From Chryseobacterium arachidis (GTDB lineage: Bacteria > Bacteroidota > Bacteroidia > Flavobacteriales > Weeksellaceae): 64,000 nucleotides of DNA. How positions within the stretch are numbered: position 1 is the stretch's first letter; each line of letters opens with the position of its first letter. Under the pieces are notes generated by a model. The model worked only from the letters and a program-made list of their open reading frames with translations, searched no databases and was not told the DNA's origin. A program made the translations under genes and the position numbers. This document shows positions 16,318 through 23,565 of the stretch, in pieces. The stretch lies in NCBI RefSeq assembly GCF_900129245.1, contig NZ_FQUT01000004.1, positions 62,001-126,000 of the forward strand, read 5' to 3'.

Positions 16318-17817
16318 TTAATTAAATAATTCCACCTCTTCTCCTTTCCCTACAGGATATTCCTCTGTAAAACAGCCGAAACAGTGGTTGGCAGAACCTA
16401 AAATTACTTTTAAGTTTTCCGTGCTTAAGAATTCAAGAGAATCTACTCCCAAATAATCTCTAAGCTCTTCTGTGGTCATATTGGCAGAAATCAAATCGTC
16501 TTTCGAAGGCGTATCGATTCCTAAATAACAAGGTGCAATAATCGGCGGAGAAACACTTCTGAAGTGAATTTCCTTCACCCCTGCATCTTTCAGAATCTTA
16601 ACCAATCTTTTCGAAGTTGTTCCACGAACGATAGAATCATCGATAATTACTACTCTTTTATCTTTAATTTCAGAAATAATCGGATTCAGTTTCAGGTTAA
16701 CTACCCTTTCTCTCATTTCCTGAGTCGGTACAATGAAAGATCTTCCGATGTATCTGTTTTTAATCAGAACCGGACGGAAAGGAATTCCTGAAGCCTTAGA
16801 AAAACCAATCGCAGCAGGAACTCCGGAATCCGGAACTCCAATGACAACATCAGCTTCTACCGGAGCCTGTTCCCAGATTTTCTCCCCGGATTTTTCTCTG
16901 ATTTCGTAAACGTTGATATTTTCTAAAGATGAGTCAGGCCTCGCAAAATAAATATACTCGAAAGAACAGATTCTTTGCTTTGCTTTTGCTTCATCCACCA
17001 TGATAGAATGAAGTTTTCCAGGCTCATTTTCATTGGTGTAAATAATTTCTCCCGGTAAAATATCACGAACATACTGAGCTCCAACAGCATCTAAAGCCAC
17101 AGATTCCGAAGCTACCACGTAAGAATTTTCGTTGATTGCTCCCAAAACCAAAGGTCTGATTCCGTTGAAATCTCTGAATGCGAAGAATTTATTTCTCGTC
17201 ATTCCTACTACAGAATATGCTCCCTCAATTTTCTCCATGGTTGCTTTGATTGCTCCACGAAGTCCAAGATCAAGATTTTTCTGAATTAATCTTAAAATAA
17301 CCTCAGAATCCGAAGTTGCTCTGAAAACAACACCTTCCGCTTCCAACTGAGCTTTCAGTTCCTTCGCATTGGTAAGGTTACCATTATGCGCAATCGAAAG
17401 TATAATCTGGTCATATTCGTTTTTTGCGAAAAACGGCTGGAAATTATATTTCTTTTTATCTCCCGCAGTCGTATAACGAGTGTGTCCGATTGCAGAATTT
17501 CCCATAAAAGTTTCAGGATCGGCGATCTCTTTATAAACGTCCAAAACCAATCCTTCATCCTTCATATTCGTGATTTTCCCGTCTTTAAGAACAGAAATAC
17601 CACAAGCTTCCTGACCTCTGTGCTGAAGCGCAAAAAGCCCGAACTGTGAAAGCGAAAACGTATCCAGGTCACCATCAGAATACATTCCGAAGATACCACA
17701 CTCCTCATTGGGAGCGTCTAATCTCTCTTCTTCCTGTGTTCTGAAAAGATTTCTTCCATACGTTTGGGTTTCAAACTGTTTTAAATATTCACTTTTATGA
17801 ATGTCTAAACTTTTCAT
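16318..17817 (-). CDS. purF: Amidophosphoribosyltransferase
   Basis: 499 residues from the ATG at 17817; an in-frame ATG at 17862 would add 15 atypical residues. First step of purine synthesis: PRPP plus glutamine gives phosphoribosylamine. The glutaminase nucleophile is Cys40 in NEECGIFG, so the propeptide to be cleaved would be 39 residues, longer than the 11 of the B. subtilis enzyme. The PRPP loop VVIIDDSIVRGTTS is intact. Cysteines in RICSFEY, APCYLG and HCFGCF match the 4Fe-4S ligands of the Bacillus-type enzyme. It lies 109 bases after purC and is probably co-transcribed. Confidence 0.96.
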   Translation of the reverse strand: MKSLDIHKSEYLKQFETQTYGRNLFRTQEEERLDAPNEECGIFGMYSDGDLDTFSLSQFGLFALQHRGQEACGISVLKDGKITNMKDEGLVLDVYKEIADPETFMGNSAIGHTRYTTAGDKKKYNFQPFFAKNEYDQIILSIAHNGNLTNAKELKAQLEAEGVVFRATSDSEVILRLIQKNLDLGLRGAIKATMEKIEGAYSVVGMTRNKFFAFRDFNGIRPLVLGAINENSYVVASESVALDAVGAQYVRDILPGEIIYTNENEPGKLHSIMVDEAKAKQRICSFEYIYFARPDSSLENINVYEIREKSGEKIWEQAPVEADVVIGVPDSGVPAAIGFSKASGIPFRPVLIKNRYIGRSFIVPTQEMRERVVNLKLNPIISEIKDKRVVIIDDSIVRGTTSKRLVKILKDAGVKEIHFRSVSPPIIAPCYLGIDTPSKDDLISANMTTEELRDYLGVDSLEFLSTENLKVILGSANHCFGCFTEEYPVGKGEEVELFN

Positions 17818-17926
17818 TTCTATTTTTTCTAAAGTAGATTTTATTTTTATAGATCTTATCATTAGATGTAAAATTAAATATTATGTTAAATATAAAATCT
17901 TACATCTAATTTTTTTATCTAAAATC

Positions 17927-18646
17927 TTATTTGCCTAAAGCAACTTTCAGTCTGTTGTAGATCTCAACGTAAGCTTCAGTAACTTCACCAAGATCTCTTC
18001 TGAATCTGTCTTTATCCAGCTTCTTCATTGTATCTTTGTCCCAAAGTCTGCAAGTATCCGGAGAAATTTCGTCTGCAAGGATGATTTCACCATCTGCCGT
18101 TTTTCCTAATTCTATTTTAAAATCAACCAAGATGATGTTCATTTTGTCGAAAAGATCGATTAAGATTTCGTTGATATCTGAAGTTAATTCATACATTTCA
18201 TCAAGCTCTTCGTACGTTGCAGCACCTAAGAAAACAGCGTGGTGATCGTTGATAAGCGGATCTCCCAACTCGTCCTTTTTGTAGCAGATATCGAAGATGG
18301 TTACCGGAGATTTAATTCCTTCTTCCACTCCTAATCTCTGAGCCATGCTTCCCGCAGAATAGTTTCTTACCACCATTTCCAAAGGAATAATTGATACTTT
18401 TTTTACCAATTGCTCTCTTTCGTTTAATTGTTTAATGAAATGAGTTTTAATCCCTTTTTCATTTAAATATTCAAAAATAAGAGTTGTGATCGCGTTGTTC
18501 ATTTCACCTTTCAAATCAACAGATCCTCTTTTCTGAGCATTAAATGCAGTAGCATCGTCTTTGAAACGTACTACTACTTCGTTAGGATTATCGGTAGCAA
18601 ATACTTGTTTTGCCTTACCTTCGTACAACATTTCTAACTTTTCCAT
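17927..18646 (-). CDS. purC: SAICAR synthase
   Basis: 239 residues. ATP-dependent joining of aspartate to CAIR in purine synthesis. Family motifs seen: [13 protein letters not shown] at the start, [30 protein letters not shown], and the catalytic-core stretch [12 protein letters not shown]. Normal length for the bacterial single-domain enzyme. It is upstream of purF on the same strand, which supports a small purine operon. No purine riboswitch or PurR-type box is evident in the short leader. Confidence 0.97.
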   Translation of the reverse strand: MEKLEMLYEGKAKQVFATDNPNEVVVRFKDDATAFNAQKRGSVDLKGEMNNAITTLIFEYLNEKGIKTHFIKQLNEREQLVKKVSIIPLEMVVRNYSAGSMAQRLGVEEGIKSPVTIFDICYKKDELGDPLINDHHAVFLGAATYEELDEMYELTSDINEILIDLFDKMNIILVDFKIELGKTADGEIILADEISPDTCRLWDKDTMKKLDKDRFRRDLGEVTEAYVEIYNRLKVALGK

Positions 18647-18676
18647 TTTCTAAAATTACTTTTTATTAGATTTATA

Positions 18677-19372
18677 TTATTTAATTAAAATTCCTGTTAA
18701 AACCGCCATTCCAAAACTCAACAGTGTACCGATTAATACATATTCTGTCAGTTTTCTTTGTTTGGCCTGTGCTAAATCGCTGAACCTGAAAACAGATTTC
18801 GCCGCGACCATAAAACCTACGCCTTCCCAGTGATTCACCATGATAAAAGTGAAAACCAGTAAACGTTCTAAAATCCCAATATATTTCCCTGCACTCGATA
18901 GAGATTCGGTTTGTATATTTGTTGCTGTCTCCGGAACGGGCGTCCATGAAGACAATAATATTTTAATAAAAATTGAAGCAGGTGTTGTTAAAAACAAAGC
19001 TGCCATTAATATTTTTAAGAAGTTCTGATCCTTTAAAAACTCAACATTAAATTCATTAAAATAAAGAGAAATCCCTCCAATTACTGCAATATGCAAAGCC
19101 TGATCGATAAAAAACCAGTTCTTTTTATTTTTAATGGTCTGAAAACTCAGCTTCGCAGCATCTATAATAAAGTGTGAAATTCCCACCAAAGCGGCTACCC
19201 ACCAAAGTTCCAAGTCCCAAAGGAAAATAAAACTTAATGCGGTGTGAATCAGAACATGAAGGTACAAATATTTGCTCTTCAGTTTTTTGCTTTCTTTCTC
19301 TGCAACCCAAGAATTTGGCTGAAGAATAAAATCTCCAAGTAGATGTGCCAATATGAGTTTAGTAAAAATCAT
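18677..19372 (-). CDS. DUF3307 membrane protein with repeated H/D-x3-H/D pairs
   Basis: 231 residues, a polytopic inner-membrane protein of the DUF3307 family. Its N-terminal half carries four polar pairs spaced one helix turn apart: His10-Asp14 (HLLGD), His39-His43, His67-Asp71 (HFIID) and Asp90-His94 (DQALH). Such pairs in or beside membrane helices are what a metal-binding membrane enzyme would show, though no activity is assigned to the family that I know of. The second half has three further hydrophobic segments. It starts 2 bases after the SatD gene ends, so the two are translationally linked. Confidence 0.85.
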   Translation of the reverse strand: MIFTKLILAHLLGDFILQPNSWVAEKESKKLKSKYLYLHVLIHTALSFIFLWDLELWWVAALVGISHFIIDAAKLSFQTIKNKKNWFFIDQALHIAVIGGISLYFNEFNVEFLKDQNFLKILMAALFLTTPASIFIKILLSSWTPVPETATNIQTESLSSAGKYIGILERLLVFTFIMVNHWEGVGFMVAAKSVFRFSDLAQAKQRKLTEYVLIGTLLSFGMAVLTGILIK

Positions 19373-19374
19373 GC

Positions 19375-19980
19375 TTACAGTTCTGAAATTTTCTTTCTAA
19401 AATATTGATTGGTTTCTACGATCAGTTCGTAGTTTGCACGCTTCAGTCTCTGGCTTACCGAGGATTGAGATATATTAAATTTTTTCGCTAAATCTTCCTG
19501 TGTAATTTCTTTATTCATAATCATTTCATGAATGATTTCGGAAGTTGCCATCGTCCAGTTATCGAAATCTTTGGATGACCATTTCAGTAAAATATTAAGG
19601 TCTCTGTCTACAGAATCGTTGGATGTTTTAATAGAAACGGTGTGTCCATCGCTTTTCAGATCATTCAACAATCTTCCGGAATGTACATACGCCGTTCCGT
19701 TCGATTCCATGATTTTCTCGGACGAAAAATTTTCCTCACCAATACCAATGGCAATTCTTACATCTAAATTTTCCTGACTTTTTATGAGTGATTTTATGGC
19801 TAAGAAACGCCAGAAAACATCGTCTATTTTACATTTGAACTGAAACTCATCTCCTCTGTAGATTTCCCATGTTCCGGGAGCGCTTCCCCAATTTTCGAGA
19901 AGATTTTTAAGCTTGGTGATCCAAACCTCTGTTTCCGCGTGTTGTGAATTTATAATATCTCCGGTAATGACCGCTATCAT
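19375..19980 (-). CDS. SatD family protein with C-terminal helix-turn-helix
   Basis: 201 residues. The N-terminal domain begins ITGDIINSQ, continues with YRGDEFQ (residues 41-47) and VRIAIGIGEE (about 74-83), and recalls the metal- and substrate-binding strands of GGDEF or class III cyclase folds. The C-terminal part ITQEDLAKKFNISQSSVSQRLKRANYEL is a convincing helix-turn-helix. The family is named from the sat locus of Streptococcus mutans; its biochemical role is not established to my knowledge. It precedes DUF3307 by 2 bases. Three ATATAAGC-type sites in its promoter suggest autoregulation. Confidence 0.85.
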   Translation of the reverse strand: MIAVITGDIINSQHAETEVWITKLKNLLENWGSAPGTWEIYRGDEFQFKCKIDDVFWRFLAIKSLIKSQENLDVRIAIGIGEENFSSEKIMESNGTAYVHSGRLLNDLKSDGHTVSIKTSNDSVDRDLNILLKWSSKDFDNWTMATSEIIHEMIMNKEITQEDLAKKFNISQSSVSQRLKRANYELIVETNQYFRKKISEL

Positions 19981-19984
19981 TCTG

Positions 19985-20067
19985 CAAATATAAGCATAAT
20001 TACTTATAAATAAAAAATATAAGCGGATACACTTATAGATATTGATTATTAGTGAATCTGCTTATAT
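19985..20067 (-). promoter_or_regulatory. Promoter and candidate operators of the SatD-DUF3307 operon
   Basis: A -7 box TATATTTG (minus strand, 19985-19992) lies 4 bases before the SatD ATG, so the leader is nearly absent. ATATAAGC occurs at 19988-19995, ATATAAGCGGA at 20017-20027, and its inverted form TCTGCTTATAT at 20057-20067. The first copy overlaps the -7 box, which suits repression. Confidence 0.45.
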
Positions 20068-20144
20068 CGATAATACTGTAAAACAAAGGTTTTTAAGATC
20101 TTTTTACATCAAATCAAAATTCTTTAAATGTAAAGGTATTTGGA

Positions 20145-22007
20145 TTATTTTTTTATAAACTGAAAAATCTTCTCATCCAATTTCAACAAATAAGAACCTG
20201 TCGATAAATTTTGGACAGAAATATTATTCTTGTTTTTAAACGGATTTTGTTCAGAATAAATTAATTTTCCTGAAAAATCCAAAATTTTCGCTGATTTTAC
20301 ATGTTCAGTTTTTCCATTAACAAAAATATTATCATGAACAGGATTAGGATAAATTTTAATATCATTTCCTGCCAGGATTAGATCAGATGTGGAAAGCGTC
20401 CCTAAATTCTGACAGTAATCTGATGGATAAGAATCCCATTCTGAAAATGTAAACGAAGAGTTAGGCTGGGTTACTGTATTTTTTCTGTACAGTGAAACAT
20501 CTCCGTATGAATTGCTGACAAATTTACTCCCGATAGCATCTATTGTTGAAGACTTGTACGCCAATTCAACATACTGAGTTCCTGCAAAATTTAGCGCATC
20601 CCCTGCCGTAAGAAATTGAGCATTAGAATTTGTATAGCATGATAATGTGGATTTAGGGTTCAGAATCACAAAAGTCCCGTTATTAGGTACCTTACCTTCA
20701 AATTCAAAACTATTTCCATAATAATAAAAGCCAGTGATACTATTATAATATTGCACCCTGATACTGTAATTATTCAAATCCACTTCATGCCCTGTTTTAT
20801 TTACAATTTCCAGTGCTTTATTAGTATCTGTTCCTTCAATATATTTGGTAATAAAAAGATCTTTAGAATTAGAATCCGCAGCTAAGGTTGATACTGTAAT
20901 AACATTGCTGTCCGATGATTGTAAATATCCCGCATCATAAGCCCTTACCGTAAATGAATATGAAGTGGAAGGACTCAGATGATCAATAACGACAGAAGTT
21001 GACTTTGTAGTTGCTACCAGTGAGCTATTCTGATAAATATTATATCCTATAACATCTGAACTTGTACTTGGCGACCATGCTAATGTCGTATAAAATGCTC
21101 CTGTCTGTACAGAGTTCAGGTTTAATGGAGTTTGAGGTACAGCAGTGTCCGGAGTTTGCACCCAGATTTGATTTACCCATTGAGGATTATCTATAAATGG
21201 ATTTCTATTATTCTGAATCGTGTACACTGCATTATTCCTGTCAATTTCCCTCTGAGATACAGGATCCTGAGCATGCCACTGAAGAAGCATCGCAATATAA
21301 GGCGCATCAAAAGCCCTTTCTGCAGTTCCATCTAAAGCAGAACGGTCCATCGCCGGATTGATGTTGGTAGAATAATTGAATGAGGGTAATTTATCCTCAT
21401 ATCTCACGGCAAAATACAGCAGCATTCTTGCAATATCCCCTTTAAATTCATTGATAGGTTCATAAACTCTATTGGTATAAACATAATTCGGAATCGCACT
21501 GTTGGCTATTTTAGAAGAATTCGTAAAAGTATAATGAATAGTGGAATTTCCGATTCCGTAAGGGTAATTATTTCTCAGCTGATTAATTCTGGCATCTGTA
21601 GGAATCACAAAATGCAAATCAGAATACATAGGATAATTGCTGTTGAATGTACTTTGAGGTACGGCGTGCTCTCTGTTGTATCCGGTACCTTCAGCTCCCG
21701 AAGTACTTGTTAAATTAGCAGAAGTGTATTCATAAGCATCCTGACCGGAGGGAATTTCGGAATAAACATCAAGCAGCCATGTTGTATTGGTTGCATCGTG
21801 GTCATAATATTTATCTAAATCTGTCTGATTGTATAAATTCGGCAAATCATTGTAATGCCAGTTGATATTCTTCGCCGAGATAATATCATGAAGTTTCGAT
21901 TTCAAGGCGTAATCCGTCAATCCCGTAGTTCCGTCATAATATCCTGTCGGAGCCTGGGCTGCAAAATAAGACGAAAACAGTAATAAAGGAAGTAGAGTTT
22001 TTTTCAT
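20145..22007 (-). CDS. Secreted endonuclease I family protein with FN3, lamin-tail and T9SS sorting domains
   Basis: 620 residues. Order: signal peptide (MKKTLLPLLLFSSYFAAQ); endonuclease I domain to about residue 280 with GYNREHAVPQS and SDLHFVIPTDARIN, the His/Asn metal-site segments of the EndA/DNase I-like family; a fibronectin type III domain (about 290-375); a lamin-tail-like domain starting DLFITKYIEG; and a T9SS type A C-terminal signal (IYPNPVHDN... ending FQFIKK). It should be exported across the outer membrane and degrade extracellular DNA for phosphate or biofilm turnover. Monocistronic. Confidence 0.9.
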   Translation of the reverse strand: MKKTLLPLLLFSSYFAAQAPTGYYDGTTGLTDYALKSKLHDIISAKNINWHYNDLPNLYNQTDLDKYYDHDATNTTWLLDVYSEIPSGQDAYEYTSANLTSTSGAEGTGYNREHAVPQSTFNSNYPMYSDLHFVIPTDARINQLRNNYPYGIGNSTIHYTFTNSSKIANSAIPNYVYTNRVYEPINEFKGDIARMLLYFAVRYEDKLPSFNYSTNINPAMDRSALDGTAERAFDAPYIAMLLQWHAQDPVSQREIDRNNAVYTIQNNRNPFIDNPQWVNQIWVQTPDTAVPQTPLNLNSVQTGAFYTTLAWSPSTSSDVIGYNIYQNSSLVATTKSTSVVIDHLSPSTSYSFTVRAYDAGYLQSSDSNVITVSTLAADSNSKDLFITKYIEGTDTNKALEIVNKTGHEVDLNNYSIRVQYYNSITGFYYYGNSFEFEGKVPNNGTFVILNPKSTLSCYTNSNAQFLTAGDALNFAGTQYVELAYKSSTIDAIGSKFVSNSYGDVSLYRKNTVTQPNSSFTFSEWDSYPSDYCQNLGTLSTSDLILAGNDIKIYPNPVHDNIFVNGKTEHVKSAKILDFSGKLIYSEQNPFKNKNNISVQNLSTGSYLLKLDEKIFQFIKK

Positions 22008-22148
22008 GCTTTAAAAATTGGGAGACTAAAATAGCGAATTAATCAGATCAAATTTCGGAAAATTCCATTAAAAAATCATTAATTTTCAGAATATAAAAAA
22101 TTGAATGCTAAAGTTTTGCGGATATCATTTTATGATATAAATAATTTT

Positions 22149-22179
22149 TTTGGACGTTTCGTCAATTTGGTTATCTTTG
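22149..22179 (+). promoter_or_regulatory. Bacteroidetes promoter of the acyl-CoA dehydrogenase gene
   Basis: -33 TTTG (22149-22152), a 19-base spacer, and -7 TATCTTTG (22172-22179): a full consensus match, 21 bases before the ATG at 22200. Confidence 0.7.
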
Positions 22180-22199
22180 GGAACTAACTATTTATCTAT

Positions 22200-23339
22200 A
22201 TGAATACAGAGACTATTGACAACATCAAAATGATAGCGGAAACGGCAAGAGAGTTTGCTGAGAAGAATATTAGACCTAATATTATGGAGTGGGACGAAAG
22301 CCAGACTTTCCCTAAAGATTTGTTTCATGAGTTAGGAGAAATGGGATTTATGGGAATCGTTATCCCTGAACAATACGGTGGTTCTGGTCTTGGGTATCAT
22401 GAATATGTTACGATCTTGGACGAGATTTCTCAGGTAGATCCTTCAATCGGGCTTTCTGTAGCGGCACACAACTCACTTTGCACCAATCATATTTACGAAT
22501 TCGGAAACGAAGAACAAAGAAATAAATGGCTTCCTCAATTGGCTTCCGGTAAAGTAATCGGGGCTTGGGGATTAACGGAGCATAATACAGGTTCAGATTC
22601 GGGAGGCATGTCTACTACTGCGGTAAAAGACGGCGACGAATGGATCATTAATGGAGCTAAAAACTTCATTACTCATGCAATTTCCGGAGATATCGCTGTA
22701 GTAATGACCAGAACAGGAGAAATAGGCGCTAAGAATAACTCAACAGCTTTTGTACTGGAAAAAGGGATGCCCGGTTTTACTTCCGGTAAAAAAGAAAATA
22801 AACTGGGAATGAGAGCTTCTGAAACAGCGGAATTAATTTTCGATAATGTTCGCGTTCCGGATTCTCACAGATTAGGAGAAGTTGGCGAAGGTTTCAAACA
22901 GGCTATGAAAATTCTCGACGGAGGTAGAATTTCTATCGCAGCTTTAAGTTTAGGAACAGCAAGAGGGGCTTACAAAGCCGCTTTAAAATATGCTAAAGAA
23001 AGACAGCAGTTTGGAAAATCTATTTCAGAATTCCAGGCAATTAACTTTATGCTGGCAGATATGGCAACAGAAATTGATGCTTCTGAATTATTGATCCAAA
23101 GGGCAGCAACACTGAAAAATGCAAAACAGAAAATGACAAAAGAAGGAGCTATGGCAAAATTGTACGCTTCTGAAGCTTGTGTAAGAATTGCAAACAATGC
23201 CGTTCAGATTTTCGGAGGATACGGTTACACAAAAGACTTCCCTGCTGAGAAATTCTACAGAGATTCTAAACTTTGTACGATCGGAGAAGGAACTTCTGAA
23301 ATTCAGAGATTGGTAATTGGTAGAGATATTACCAAATAA
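22200..23339 (+). CDS. Acyl-CoA dehydrogenase
   Basis: 379 residues, a normal-length FAD-dependent acyl-CoA dehydrogenase. The alpha-helical N-domain is followed by the substrate/FAD segment GAWGLTEHNTGSDSGG, the middle beta domain, and the C-terminal helical domain with QIFGGYGYTKDFPAEKFYRD and IGEGTSEIQRL, where the catalytic base is expected in the EGTSE stretch. It oxidises acyl-CoA to enoyl-CoA and passes electrons to ETF, whose genes lie at 47971-49794. Chain-length preference cannot be read from sequence. Transcribed alone. Confidence 0.95.
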   Translation: MNTETIDNIKMIAETAREFAEKNIRPNIMEWDESQTFPKDLFHELGEMGFMGIVIPEQYGGSGLGYHEYVTILDEISQVDPSIGLSVAAHNSLCTNHIYEFGNEEQRNKWLPQLASGKVIGAWGLTEHNTGSDSGGMSTTAVKDGDEWIINGAKNFITHAISGDIAVVMTRTGEIGAKNNSTAFVLEKGMPGFTSGKKENKLGMRASETAELIFDNVRVPDSHRLGEVGEGFKQAMKILDGGRISIAALSLGTARGAYKAALKYAKERQQFGKSISEFQAINFMLADMATEIDASELLIQRAATLKNAKQKMTKEGAMAKLYASEACVRIANNAVQIFGGYGYTKDFPAEKFYRDSKLCTIGEGTSEIQRLVIGRDITK

Positions 23340-23388
23340 TCATATTGATCACTTTAGGAAAAATTTAGAATTATACCATTAATAAGTT

Positions 23389-23417
23389 AATAGCATACGT
23401 ATTTCGCGTATGCTATT
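23389..23417 (+). terminator. Terminator after acyl-CoA dehydrogenase gene
   Basis: AATAGCATACG (23389-23399) / CGTATGCTATT (23407-23417), then TTCTTTTTC. Confidence 0.8.
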
Positions 23418-23530
23418 TTCTTTTTCATATTGAATAAGCTTTAAACCAAATTCAATGTATTACATAATACATTAAACAGATAATCTAAAATTTTCTTAAA
23501 TAATTTTGTTTTTCATAATTAAATTTTTAT

Positions 23531-23538
23531 TAGCTTTG
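23531..23538 (+). promoter_or_regulatory. -7 box for the reprolysin-type protease
   Basis: TAGCTTTG, 28 bases before the ATG at 23566. A TTTG at 23505-23508 lies 22 bases upstream, slightly far for a -33 element. Confidence 0.4.
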
Positions 23539-23565
23539 ATATTCCACAATCAAAATAGAATTTAT

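Noticed and set aside
17818..18676. Purine riboswitch for the purC-purF unit
   Set aside because: No recognisable riboswitch core in the short leader before purC or in the purC-purF gap.
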